Source of the DNA: Aquibacillus saliphilus
GTDB lineage: Bacteria; Bacillota; Bacilli; Bacillales; Amphibacillaceae
Assembly: GCF_020404745.1 (NCBI RefSeq)
Contig: NZ_JAIZAP010000010.1
Span: 62,001 to 126,000 of the forward strand
Length of the DNA stretch: 64,000 nucleotides
Reading direction: 5' to 3'
The notes beneath the pieces were generated by a model. It was not told the DNA's origin. It did not search any database and saw only the letters and a program-made list of their open reading frames with translations. Positions within the stretch are counted from its first letter, which is position 1. Every line of letters starts with the position of its first letter. A program made the translations under genes and the position numbers. Below, piece by piece: positions 43,296 through 51,404 of this stretch.

Positions 43296-43368
43296 TTAAG
43301 CTAACAGGAGCTTATCTTGAACAAGGGTAAAGCCCTTCTTGTACTAAAGAGCCAGGTTAGTGGAATAG
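43296..43368 (+). repeat. Array element 9
   Basis: TTAAGCTAACAGGAGC, CTTGAACAAGGG, small hairpin AGGG/CCCT, right half GCCAGGTTAGTGGAATAG. CTAAC and GTTAG pair exactly. Confidence 0.85.
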
Positions 43369-43396
43369 TTCAAACTAAAGTATAAGGGGGATAATT

Positions 43397-43783
43397 TTGT
43401 TAAATTATTCTAAATGGATAACTATTATTTTTTTAATATTTGTCCTTATCGGGTGTACCTCAAAAGAAGAGGATAATTTTAAAGGGGAAAGTGAGCACTG
43501 GAAAGGTTATTTGGATGTTCCTATTAAAAATGCCCACCCTTTTCAAGACCTTGTAATTACTTACAAAGGTGAGTTAGAGGAGCTTAAATCTGTGCAACAG
43601 CTAATTTATTCATATGACTTCGGAAATTACAGTGGAGAATCAGCTATAAGTTTTAACGGTAAATCACCTTCTGAAAAAAGTTTTACAGCAGTAATTTCAG
43701 AGAAGGAAATTAAAAGAGACGGTGTAATTGAAGTAACGGTTCAATGGTCGGGACAAGAAGAGACGTTTGAGTTGAAAAATTAG
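43397..43783 (+). CDS. Small hypothetical lipoprotein
   Basis: The 128-residue protein starts at TTG 43397 (GGGGG about 8 bases upstream) with a signal peptide and lipobox LIGC. The mature beta-rich part (WKGYLDVPIKNAHPFQDLVITYKGELEEL ... VIEVTVQWSGQEETFELKN) looks like an Ig-like or small beta-sandwich domain. No known family recognised. It lies between elements 9 and 10 and starts 28 bp after the former. Confidence 0.75.
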   Translation: MLNYSKWITIIFLIFVLIGCTSKEEDNFKGESEHWKGYLDVPIKNAHPFQDLVITYKGELEELKSVQQLIYSYDFGNYSGESAISFNGKSPSEKSFTAVISEKEIKRDGVIEVTVQWSGQEETFELKN

Positions 43784-43802
43784 TCATATCTTCAAAATAT
43801 AT

Positions 43803-43947
43803 TAAAGTAACGGCGAGCAATAGTTTAACAAGGGATCATCTATTACGATGATCCCTTGTTTTGTATTTAAAGAATTACTAGAATATTATGTTAAAAATAA
43901 TGTGTGAACAGCTGTACTTAAATTAACGCAGCAGTTTGGTGGAATAG
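43803..43947 (+). repeat. Array element 10 (long form)
   Basis: AGTAACGGCGAGCAATAG, a perfect 13-bp hairpin ACAAGGGATCATC/GATGATCCCTTGT followed by TTTTGT (terminator-like), right half TTAACGCAGCAGTTTGGTGGAATAG. Confidence 0.85.
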
Positions 43948-44009
43948 CAAGTAACAATTAAGATGGTGAATTTAAGTTTTTAAAAATAATTAGTTTTGGG
44001 GTGCAGTAT

Positions 44010-44189
44010 ATGATCAATAGACCATATTTGCTTAGTTTTAATATTTTTCTAGTTTTAGTCGCATTCGGAGCGTTTATATATTTTTTAACGGTTCACGATA
44101 TAGGACTTACTAGTACACCTTCAATAGTTTTACTTATAGCTGGTATTGCGAACTTAATGTCGGCTATCAATATAATAGTTAAAAAATAA
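44010..44189 (+). CDS. Small two-segment membrane protein, unknown
   Basis: The 59-residue protein has two hydrophobic segments (LLSFNIFLVLVAFGAFIYFL and SIVLLIAGIANLMSAINIIV) and a KK end. ATG 44010 is used with GGGGTG upstream; an in-frame GTG at 44001 overlaps that site. A single gene in its unit between elements 10 and 11. Function unknown. Confidence 0.55.
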   Translation: MINRPYLLSFNIFLVLVAFGAFIYFLTVHDIGLTSTPSIVLLIAGIANLMSAINIIVKK

Positions 44190-44292
44190 ATTACATCTAC
44201 AATGATATCATAAAAAATACCATATTCTGTTAGCAACACTACGTGCATTAAGTTTAATCTCTTCTTTTTAGTATCAACTTTTGAAGATTATT
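44190..44292. other. Spacer before array element 11
   Basis: AT-rich, no gene seen. Confidence 0.4.
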
Positions 44293-44445
44293 TTCAAGTA
44301 ACGTGGTGCAGGAATTGAATAAGATCGTATCGGATCGTCAATTTTTTGTATTTTAAAAAGGTCAATTAGAATTTTATATTAAAAGTATTCCAAAGATATG
44401 TGAACTTATTTACTTAAAGTAAAGCAGCAGTTTAGTTTAACAATG
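44293..44445 (+). repeat. Array element 11 (long form)
   Basis: TTCAAGTAACGTGGTGCAGG, ATTGAATAAG, centre GATCGTATCGGATC, right half GTAAAGCAGCAGTTTAGTTTAA. Confidence 0.75.
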
Positions 44446-44503
44446 AATTTACTTCCAATTTTTGTTAAAATTAATTAACTACTTTATCTTTGGAGGCGGA
44501 ACT

Positions 44504-45103
44504 ATGAAACGATTGCCATTCGAACCACCTACAAAACACTATGATCAACAAATTGAAGCAATAGACGAACAAATTTGTAATTTAATAAAACAACGGAAGG
44601 ATATTTCAAATAATACTCCTGGTTTTCCAACTAAAAAACTTATAACTGCCTGGTCAGAAAAATATAGTTTTTATGAAGGATTCTTAAATAGTGTATTTAC
44701 AAATTTTTTAAACGAAGATATGTATAAACCTGTTGTAGAGCCAAAAGGATTTCTTAAAAATATCCCAATATTAAAATCCTTTGAAAAAGATGATGTGTTT
44801 TATTCGGTCACATTTGTACGTCAGTTTGAAAATGCCAGTGTCGTTCATTTTAATATTGATAGACAAGATTCTGATGATGAAGTCCCTAGAAGGATTAAAG
44901 AACCTATCCTTTTTGACCTATATTAAATGTAAAGAGACTGATTATAACTGCCGAAACGAAGGAGGGGTGGTTCTGGAGGACACGAATCTTATACATTCAT
45001 CGTATCACCAGCATTACCCGATGATCTTTCTGAAATCAAATTAGTTTTTAAGAAGTATAAGCCACCATTCAATAAACCGACGGGTGTTGAATTTATCATA
45101 TAG
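44504..45103 (+). pseudogene. Frameshifted hypothetical gene
   Basis: ATG 44504 (TTTGGAGG upstream) opens a 140-residue frame (MKRLPFEPPTKHYDQQIEAI ... IKEPILFDLY) that stops at 44926. The coding character continues in a second frame (IKCKETDYNCRNEGG) and then a third (GSGGHESYTFIVSPALPDD ... GVEFII) to the stop at 45101-45103. Two frameshifts therefore probably broke a gene of about 200 residues. The N-terminus, EQICNLIKQRKDIS, resembles a chorismate-mutase-like helix but the rest does not. I recognise no family. Confidence 0.6.
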
Positions 45104-45504
45104 ATAGATAACCTTGTGAATAAATGTACTTAAACTCCCTCAGTTAGATTCTATTTACTCGCAAATGCTAAAGGGCTTATCTTGAACAAGCGTAAAGCAA
45201 ACTTACTTGTCTTCCTAAATGAAATATTTGTTCTTCCTTTGCTTAATCAAGATGGATTGCAGATAACACTTACATTCCAACAACATTGTATTTGGTCTCA
45301 ACAATCGTACTAGCTGTTATTTTCCTATCAATAACAATTTATGGAATGTACAAAATCTATCAAAAGGAAAGCGTTATGCCCATTCAAAAATGAATACGAA
45401 ATAATTATACTTTCTGTGAATAATCACACTTGAAGTAGGTATTTTTCTTGAACAAGGAAATGTACTATAGAAGCAATTAGTGGAACCGTGGGAAGGGTGA
45501 AATT
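45104..45504. other. Decayed part of the array
   Basis: Half-elements are still visible: TGCTAAAGGGCTTATCTTGAACAAGCG (about 45168-45194) and CACTTGAAG...TTCTTGAACAAGG with GCAATTAGTGGAACCG (about 45427-45490). Between them a frame reads STIVLAVIFLSITIYG...YQKESVMPIQK with no start codon or ribosome binding site, so it is probably a relic of a tiny membrane-protein gene. Confidence 0.5.
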
Positions 45505-45615
45505 ATGTGGATTACAGATTTTAAATTGATTGCAGGTTCAATTTTTATGTTTATGGTAGCCGTTTTAATAATACTTACAGCCATAGTTATCTACAAGAAA
45601 TCTTTTGCTGAATAA
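45505..45615 (+). CDS. 36-residue single-pass membrane peptide
   Basis: ATG 45505 follows GGGAAGGG by 5 bases and encodes MWITDFKLIAGSIFMFMVAV, then LIILTAIVIYKKSFAE: one membrane segment with a short basic tail. It immediately follows a degenerate right half-element, as do the larger array genes. Too short to classify; the good ribosome binding site makes it believable. Confidence 0.5.
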   Translation: MWITDFKLIAGSIFMFMVAVLIILTAIVIYKKSFAE

Positions 45616-45708
45616 ACCTTAAATATCAATATTAACATTTAAAATATTCCATTAAAGAGTGCTATCCTTTAATAAAAAAGTTAGAATCACCTACATTGGA
45701 GTGGTATT

Positions 45709-45948
45709 ATGAAAAAATGCTATCTTGCTGTGACATATGATGTTTGTGAACATAATGATTTGTTTATGGACATGAACGAATATCATTTAACCACATTAGA
45801 TAATTTGGATAATTATGTTAAATATTTAGCGAAAAGAGATATTGCTCCAGTAGTAAGAGTATTCACATCTGATACAAGTGATTTTATAGAAACAAGAATC
45901 TATAAAGAATATAAATTCAAGGAATATGAATGTGGATGTGTTAATTAG
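45709..45948 (+). CDS. Hypothetical protein
   Basis: The 79-residue soluble acidic protein begins MKKCYLAVTYDVCEHNDLF and ends KFKEYECGCVN, with Cys near both ends. It has no recognised domain. TGGAGTGG lies 5 bases before the ATG. Last clear gene of the array, followed 2 bases later by element 12. Confidence 0.55.
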   Translation: MKKCYLAVTYDVCEHNDLFMDMNEYHLTTLDNLDNYVKYLAKRDIAPVVRVFTSDTSDFIETRIYKEYKFKEYECGCVN

Positions 45949-45949
45949 T

Positions 45950-46080
45950 TTTGAAGTAACGGGCGCAAGAGTAATCGTCAATTATGGCGATTCTATTTTT
46001 ATATTTGAAGAATTAAAATTTATGTTAAAATCAAAAATGTAAACGGGTGTACTTTAATTAGCGCCATTTCGTTTAATAAG
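45950..46080 (+). repeat. Array element 12 (degenerate long form)
   Basis: TTGAAGTAACGGGCGCAAGAG, hairpin-like ATCGTCA...TGGCGAT, a second AAACGGGTGT at 46041-46050, and a right half reduced to TTAGCGCCATTTCGTTTAATAAG. Confidence 0.65.
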
Positions 46081-46123
46081 GACATCCATATTTTTATAAA
46101 TGCTCCTTAGTGGAACAAAAAAG

Positions 46124-46246
46124 GTGAAAAAAATCACTTTTATGGTGGAATTGACAGCTATTGCGATTAAAATCAAGTATTCAACTATAGAGATTGTATT
46201 CGATGGTATCGATTCAATTGAACATCTAGGTTTTGACTATGTTTAA
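46124..46246 (+). CDS. Possible 40-residue peptide at the array end
   Basis: GTG 46124 after AAAAAGG encodes VKKITFMVELTAIAIKIKYS, then TIEIVFDGIDSIEHLGFDYV and a stop. It follows element 12 directly, as the other array genes follow theirs. No homology recognised; weak start. Confidence 0.3.
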   Translation: MKKITFMVELTAIAIKIKYSTIEIVFDGIDSIEHLGFDYV

Positions 46247-46663
46247 TAGTATCAGGGTGGGTAAGTCCCTTTGATTGACCATGATAAACCATACGGATAC
46301 GTAATAACTTAATTTTAAATTTTAACAAATAAATAGTTACCTTTTGGATTTTCATGACTTTCCTCCTGAAAAATATAAAGTTATATAGACATAAACCTCA
46401 TTTTACATTAAATGTAATTAAATGTAATTGTTTGTTTAGACCAAATTTTCAATCACTTGTATGTCGTTATACCACAAGTGTGCTAAATTATATTCTTCTT
46501 TTCTCCTTTGAATTAAATGAAATCAAAGCTAATGAATAGTCTGATTCAAATGTGCATGGAACAGAAGTTGCTTGTTAAGCTAATTAGTGCGTGACTACAA
46601 TAAGTGGAGACGAATTTTTGTAACTGGCAGTTTAAGAAGTACGATCATTATAAATGACAAAAA
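46247..46663. other. Intergenic, nothing recognised
   Basis: AT-rich DNA between the array and the sigM operon. The open frame at 46354-46539 has no ribosome binding site or domain. Confidence 0.5.
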
Positions 46664-46686
46664 GGAACTTGGATTTATCAAGTTCC
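46664..46686 (-). terminator. Terminator downstream of sigM-yhdL
   Basis: On the minus strand GGAACTTG pairs with CAAGTTCC and runs into TTTTTG, about 115 bp past the yhdL stop. Confidence 0.7.
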
Positions 46687-46801
46687 CTTAATGTTTTAAA
46701 GTGATTTTTTGTGATTCCATTGAGAAAAGTTTTGTGTATTCTTATGCAAATTAATGTTTTACACATCATAATGAACCCAGTACAATGATGCATTATAGAA
46801 C

Positions 46802-47941
46802 TTATTCCCAATTCCAAAACTCAACTTCGTCCACTTCTAGCCCTTCTACCAATGGTTCATCCTGCAGCTTCACTATTTCCTTTGTCGGTCCAGTAATAAC
46901 TGCACCATAATGCAGGATTCCATGATTTTCGAGATAGTTAATTCGTTTTTTGAGGTCTAACCTCCCAAACAATAATCTATTCGATTTTTTTTCATGGTCT
47001 TGTAGAAAGTATAATGTTTTCATAAATTGGTCATGGAGCATGTCTTGGTCACCTTCATGATAGGCTAGCGATGAAGAACTTTCCGATACCGTACTGCTAC
47101 CGAACAATCCGGATTCCTCTTCGTACGATTGTGTAATCATATCATCTTCATGCCATATAGGATGACTTGGAAAACCTATAGTGTCGAAAATAGTACCGTG
47201 ATTCATTTCAGATTTGATGCCAGTATCAACAGCAAGCCATAAAAGATTCATCTGCTTATCTGAAAAAAGTTTTTCTACTGCTTTTGATTCCATTAATTCA
47301 CCAAATGATACATAGGCAGAAACGACCGTTCCTTCTGGGAGTTGCTCCAATTGATCCCAATCTGAATGAACTCTTTCATCAGATCTGGGGTGGGAAAAGG
47401 CTGGCTGACTTTGTGATTCTTTTCCGATATAGGATCTTTCTGCTGAACTCATTAAGGAGAATAGAAAATTCACTTCTAATTCTCCAACTTTTATTGTTTC
47501 ATTTCCAATTTGCTTCTTCATGTCTCTCGTTGCTTCTAAACCAAAATAGGGTGTAGTACTTGTGCTTGTTCCGCCGAGATAACCATATGGATTTGTAATG
47601 GTTAACGTGTGATCAATAACCCCCCTAAATTCATCCACTCGATCCGGATTGCCCCACGAATAATATACTGCAGTTAGTACACTAGATAAAAACGTAAAAA
47701 TAATGAGGATTCCAAAGGCAAATAATGCTGTTTGTAGTCGAGCCTTCCATTTACCTTTTCGAACAATTTTTTGTTGCCTTTTGTTACTGATAGTTGATCC
47801 TGTAGTAGATCCGGCTTGTTCTTCCAATATTTTTTGATAACCCTCTAACTTTTCTAATTCTTTTTCAAACTCTTCTAATTCTTGATCAGTTAGTTCTCCT
47901 TTTTCATATGCTTTTAATTTTCTGCTAAACTCATCGCTCAT
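46802..47941 (-). CDS. yhdL: Anti-sigma factor YhdL (SigM)
   Basis: This 379-residue protein has an N-terminal cytoplasmic sigma-binding region (FSRKLKAYEKGELTDQELEEFEKELEKLEGYQ). One membrane segment follows at about residues 70-95. The large extracytoplasmic domain carries the YhdL-type landmarks ATRDMKKQIGNETIKVGE, LPEGTVVSAYVSFGEL, a GFPSHP stretch, a NYLENHGILHYGAVITGPTKEI stretch and the final EVEFWNW. It holds SigM inactive at the membrane until envelope stress. Its ATG overlaps the sigM stop by 4 bases. No yhdK-like gene is seen downstream, unlike in B. subtilis. Confidence 0.88.
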   Translation of the reverse strand: MSDEFSRKLKAYEKGELTDQELEEFEKELEKLEGYQKILEEQAGSTTGSTISNKRQQKIVRKGKWKARLQTALFAFGILIIFTFLSSVLTAVYYSWGNPDRVDEFRGVIDHTLTITNPYGYLGGTSTSTTPYFGLEATRDMKKQIGNETIKVGELEVNFLFSLMSSAERSYIGKESQSQPAFSHPRSDERVHSDWDQLEQLPEGTVVSAYVSFGELMESKAVEKLFSDKQMNLLWLAVDTGIKSEMNHGTIFDTIGFPSHPIWHEDDMITQSYEEESGLFGSSTVSESSSSLAYHEGDQDMLHDQFMKTLYFLQDHEKKSNRLLFGRLDLKKRINYLENHGILHYGAVITGPTKEIVKLQDEPLVEGLEVDEVEFWNWE

Positions 47942-48432
47942 TTTTCCCCCGCCTTTCTATTTCTTATCGCTTGTCTGCCACGGAATAGTAAGACTTTAAA
48001 ATAGGGTTGCCTTACCTTCATGACTTGTGCAGCTTCATGATAGGATAATCCGTGAAAATCATGTAAGAGTACAGCATATTTATGTTTTTCTGGTAAGTCT
48101 TTTAACATCTCGATAATTTTCTGTATTTCATCATGAATTTCTACCGTTTCTTCCGTTGTTTTTTTCTTATCAAATAGAGACGAAAAGAAGTTCGGTTCTT
48201 TAACATCTGTTCGCTGATGCTTTCGATAATAATCAATGAAAGCATTATGTGCGACGGTAAAAAGCCACGTTTTAATGTTTTCCCCTTCGTAGTTCTCAAT
48301 GTTAAGATGGGCACGAAAGAAAGTTTCTTGCACAAGGTCCTCTGCTGTATGATGATTGTGACAAAGGGAAAGAAGGAAGCGATATATGTCATGAAAATAT
48401 ATAGTATAAATGCTGTCTAAATTATTGCTCAC
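47938..48432 (-). CDS. sigM: ECF sigma factor SigM
   Basis: The 164-residue ECF sigma factor has region 2 (YTIYFHDIYRFLLSLCHNHHTAEDLVQETFFRAHLNIENYEGENIKTWLFTVAHNAFIDYYRKH) and region 4 (LKDLPEKHKYAVLLHDFHGLSYHEAAQVMKVRQPYFKVLLFRGRQAI). It directs transcription of cell-envelope stress genes. GTG 48432 with GGGGGAAG upstream gives the family-length protein; the longer open frame adds an unlikely 34-residue leader. The partner yhdL overlaps by 4 bases. Autoregulation is usual for SigM, but I could not identify a clear ECF-type promoter upstream. Confidence 0.9.
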   Translation of the reverse strand: MSNNLDSIYTIYFHDIYRFLLSLCHNHHTAEDLVQETFFRAHLNIENYEGENIKTWLFTVAHNAFIDYYRKHQRTDVKEPNFFSSLFDKKKTTEETVEIHDEIQKIIEMLKDLPEKHKYAVLLHDFHGLSYHEAAQVMKVRQPYFKVLLFRGRQAIRNRKAGEK

Positions 48433-48583
48433 GTTGTTTCTTCCCCCTCCCCACATATAACACGGATAAGAAATAAAAAGGTTACTTTTAATTATGAATT
48501 TCATTTTTAATTGTATCAGAATGAAGCGATACATTTGATGATCTTGTGAACGGTAGCCTTAGTGAAATAGACAATAGATAAAA

Positions 48584-48620
48584 AAAGGGCTTAGAGAATT
48601 TATTTCTCTAAGCCCTTTTC
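48584..48620 (-). terminator. Terminator of the 6-phospho-beta-glucosidase gene
   Basis: AAAGGGCTTAGAGAA pairs with TTCTCTAAGCCCTTT around a short loop, with a T tract on the minus strand, 50 bp past the stop. It also has Ts on the plus strand. Confidence 0.85.
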
Positions 48621-48667
48621 ATGTGATGTATACTGTGTCATTTTGCACCTTTGTAGTGAACCCGTTA

Positions 48668-50008
48668 CTATGCTTTTACAGTTTCTTTGGTTGTTTGAAA
48701 AAATTGTGGTAAATGCTCTTTGTGAGCCTCTAGCATTTCGTCAACGATTTCTCTTGCAATGGTATCTGAAGGCGTTAATGGATTGATGGTTAAAGCAAGT
48801 ACTGCCTTATCATAATCCCCTGTTACTGCAGCTTCAGCAGCAACTCTCTCGAATGACTTAATTTGCTGAACTAATCCCCGAACCTGTACAGGAAGATCAC
48901 CAACTGTAATTGGTTTTGGACCGTCTTTTGTAATAACACAGCTTACTTCTACTGCAGAGTCATTTGGAATGCTCGCGATAGCGCCGTTATTACGTGTATT
49001 GACAGGTTGAATATCGCCTTTATCTGTATAAATAGAGGTAATCAAGCGAACGGCTGCATCCGAGTAATACGCTCCCCCACGCTCTTCTAACTGAGGTGGT
49101 TTAATAGCTAGGTTTGGGTCTTTGTAAAGTTCAAATAATTCTTTTTCTAATTTTTGAACTACCTCGGCACGAGTGCCTTCTTCTTTAGCATTTTTTGCAT
49201 CTTTTTCGATCATGTCTTTCGTTTTGTAGTAGTAATTATGGTAAGGACATGTCAAGAGATTAAGGGCTTTAATGAACGATGGTTCCCAACCTAGTCCTTT
49301 AACATTTTTAACAAAACTAGTGTTGGTTGGATCTGTTAGTAGGTCGATTACTTTATCTTTGACACTTTCGCCATCGACGTAAACATCCAAACCATAAACC
49401 ATGTGGTTTAGTCCTGCAAAGTCAATGTTAACTCTTGAGTGATCGACATCTAATAATTTAGCGATACCCATTTCCATTCCAATTGGCACATTACAAAGGC
49501 CGACAACCTTTTTAATGTTTGAATAACGCAGTACTGCTTCTGTTACCATACCAGCAGGATTGGTGAAATTGATTAACCATGCGTTTGGACATAATTCCTC
49601 GATATCTTTACAAATGTCTAAAATAACAGGGATTGTCCTCAACCCTTTAAACAAACCACCTGGTCCATTTGTTTCTTGACCAAGTACACCATACTTCATT
49701 GGAATTCTTTCGTCTTTTGCCCGAGCTTCTAATAGACCTACACGAAATTGAGTTGTTACAAAATCAGCATCTTTTAATGCTTCTCTTCTATCTAAAGTTA
49801 AGTGGACTTCAATTGGAAGACCCGCCTTTTCAATCATACGTTTTGCTAGATTACCTACAATATCTAATTTTTCTTTTCCAGCTTCTATATCTACTAACCA
49901 TAACTCTCTAACTGGTAATTCATGATAACGTTTAATAAAACCTTCTACTAATTCAGGCGTATAACTAGAACCGCCGCCAATCGTTGTAATCTTAATCCCT
50001 TTTGCCAT
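48668..50008 (-). CDS. licH: 6-phospho-beta-glucosidase, GH4 (LicH/CelF type)
   Basis: The 446-residue GH4 enzyme has the N-terminal NAD motif ITTIGGGSSYTPELVEGF, then ETNGPGGLFKGLRT, INFTNPAGMVTEAV, VGLCNVPIGME (metal Cys) and GLNHMVYG (metal His). It hydrolyses phosphorylated beta-glucosides such as cellobiose-6-phosphate with NAD+ and a divalent metal, via a redox mechanism. There is no PTS gene next to it, but the divergent RpiR-type regulator probably controls it. GGAGGTG lies upstream of the ATG. Confidence 0.92.
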   Translation of the reverse strand: MAKGIKITTIGGGSSYTPELVEGFIKRYHELPVRELWLVDIEAGKEKLDIVGNLAKRMIEKAGLPIEVHLTLDRREALKDADFVTTQFRVGLLEARAKDERIPMKYGVLGQETNGPGGLFKGLRTIPVILDICKDIEELCPNAWLINFTNPAGMVTEAVLRYSNIKKVVGLCNVPIGMEMGIAKLLDVDHSRVNIDFAGLNHMVYGLDVYVDGESVKDKVIDLLTDPTNTSFVKNVKGLGWEPSFIKALNLLTCPYHNYYYKTKDMIEKDAKNAKEEGTRAEVVQKLEKELFELYKDPNLAIKPPQLEERGGAYYSDAAVRLITSIYTDKGDIQPVNTRNNGAIASIPNDSAVEVSCVITKDGPKPITVGDLPVQVRGLVQQIKSFERVAAEAAVTGDYDKAVLALTINPLTPSDTIAREIVDEMLEAHKEHLPQFFQTTKETVKA

Positions 50009-50220
50009 AGGTCATGCACCTCCGTTTAGTTACTTCTTTAATCAACTTTAATTCATATTTATATGTTCATTGTAAGGGTTCTCTTAGGTGGTGTATAGAT
50101 GATGGGGATTTATAGTTTGTTGTAACGAAAGCGGTTATTTGTTTCAAGTGTGTAACAGTGTGTTTTATATAAGAACCTATGATAAAATTGGCCTTAGAAT
50201 TGTTAGAAGGGATGATCCAC
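50009..50220. promoter_or_regulatory. Divergent regulatory region licH / rpiR-type gene
   Basis: The 212-bp spacer must carry both promoters. TATGATAAAAT near 50178 is a likely -10 for the regulator. TGTAACGAAAGCGGTTA and GTGTGTAACAGTGTG are candidate operator sequences without clear symmetry. Confidence 0.45.
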
Positions 50221-50958
50221 ATGTTTACAAGCGAGCAAATTGCTTCATTCAATGAATTAGAGACCCAACTGTATAACTATATTAGTGAAAATAGAGAGAA
50301 AGTCGCTTATATGCGGATCCGTGAATTAGCTGATAAAACACATGTATCAACCGCTACGATTTTACGTTTTTGTCGAAAAATTAATTGTGAAGGATTTTCA
50401 GAATTCAAAGTAAAGCTCAAACTAGATATAGAACAAAATGAAACTACCGTTGTCAAAAGTGGTCAGCATGTGCTCACGGAATTCTTTGAACGTTCGCTAA
50501 CTGGCAGTATCGATGAAAAGATACAACAAGCAGCCACTATCATCACAAAAGCGGAAACTGTTATTTTCATTGGAATTGGAAGCTCAGGGATTCTAGCAGA
50601 GTATGGCGCACGGTATTTCTCAAGTTTAGGCAAGTTCTCCATGTATATTAAAGATCCCCTTTTTCCAATCCGAACGCATATGCTTAAGTCTAGTGCAACC
50701 ATTGCCTTGTCGGTTTCAGGGGAAAGTAACTATTCGATTAATCATATCAATCAACTAAAGCAAGAAGGTAGTAACATTATAAGTATTACAAACAGTAAAC
50801 ATTCTACTATTGCTACTATTTCTAATGTGAATATTCCATACTATGTAACACAGGAACGTTATCAAAATTCTGATATTACAACACAGGTACCGGTGGTTTA
50901 TATATTAGAAACATTGGCTCGTGAAATACATAAATTGACCAATCAAAACGGGAGTTAA
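50221..50958 (+). CDS. MurR/RpiR family transcriptional regulator
   Basis: The 245-residue protein has an N-terminal HTH_6 domain (MRIRELADKTHVSTATILRFCRKINCEGFSEFKVKL) and a C-terminal SIS domain (AETVIFIGIGSSGILAEYGARYFSSLG ... ALSVSGESNYSINHINQLKQEGSNIISIT) that binds phosphosugars. ATG 50221 is chosen with GAAGGG 8 bases upstream. It is divergent from licH, so it most likely senses a phospho-beta-glucoside and controls licH. Confidence 0.9.
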   Translation: MFTSEQIASFNELETQLYNYISENREKVAYMRIRELADKTHVSTATILRFCRKINCEGFSEFKVKLKLDIEQNETTVVKSGQHVLTEFFERSLTGSIDEKIQQAATIITKAETVIFIGIGSSGILAEYGARYFSSLGKFSMYIKDPLFPIRTHMLKSSATIALSVSGESNYSINHINQLKQEGSNIISITNSKHSTIATISNVNIPYYVTQERYQNSDITTQVPVVYILETLAREIHKLTNQNGS

Positions 50959-51280
50959 CAGGTTTGGATGAATACTTTAAAGAAGTACGATATTCTTGTC
51001 ACACCTAACGTCAACTTTCCTTCATAATAAAATTATTTATTTTCGGAGTTATTTTTTACACATGTTGAATCTAAATTAGACTAATAATAGAAGAGGTGAA
51101 TAAATCGATAACTAATTTCACTTGATCATATAGAAAATCCAGCAGCATTGATCGGTACATAGCGAAACTCGGGAAATGCTAAATTTGGTTGATCAAGTGA
51201 AACGAAAGGGTTCTGGAATAGTAGTTACAAGTAGGGGCTCAGATATGGAATAGGTCTATTCTGTTTAAGTTGGACAAGCT
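50959..51280. other. Intergenic region with a long-loop inverted repeat
   Basis: No gene. Perfect 13-bp arms at 51116-51128 (TTTCACTTGATCA) and 51190-51202 enclose 61 bases that include CAGCAGCATTGATCGG. It could be a structured RNA or old mobile-element ends; I cannot assign it. Confidence 0.4.
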
Positions 51281-51320
51281 TATATGACATATGTCATATA
51301 AAAGAAATTACATATATGAC
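51281..51320. promoter_or_regulatory. DesR-type operator upstream of des
   Basis: 51281-51300 is a perfect 20-bp palindrome (TATATGACAT and its complement), followed at 51311-51320 by a half-like CATATATGAC. The des promoter downstream has a good -10 (TATAAT, 51379-51384) but no good -35, as expected for activation by a response regulator. Confidence 0.6.
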
Positions 51321-51404
51321 TATTTTAGCTTGTTCACGTCCTTTATTATTGAGATAATCAAAATTCCAGATGAAGCATTATAATAGATGCTTAAGGAGGA
51401 AACC

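Larger units (their letters stand above)
37593..46080 (+). repeat. Cassette-like gene array with bipartite palindromic elements
   Basis: Twelve clear and at least four degenerate copies of one element separate consecutive + strand genes. Consensus blocks in order: A, CTAACGGGTGC; B, CTTGAACAAGG; a variable hairpin centre; B', CTTAAATTAACGCAGCAG; A', GGTTAGTTGAATAAG. A and A' are inverted relative to each other (CTAAC with GTTAG) and so are the GGTGC/GCAGC parts. Short copies are 70-90 bp, long ones 130-150 bp. Block A usually starts 5-10 bases after a stop codon, and A' usually ends 15-60 bases before the next start. Confidence 0.85.

Noticed and set aside
44504-44926. Chorismate mutase
   Set aside because: The N-terminal helix resembles the AroQ type, but the remaining residues lack the active-site pattern and the gene is frameshifted.
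37593-46080. Classical integron (attC sites)
   Set aside because: The elements lack the GTTRRRY/RYYYAAC core pair and no integrase or attI is in the window. The resemblance is in layout and partial symmetry only, so it is reported as integron-like, not as an integron.
46354-46539. 61-residue ORF on +
   Set aside because: AT-rich, no ribosome binding site, no motif.
47284-47556. ORF antisense to yhdL
   Set aside because: Shadow of a real gene with clear homology; the same applies to the other open frames opposite or inside real genes, for example 4796-5038, 22321-22632 and 57432-57782.
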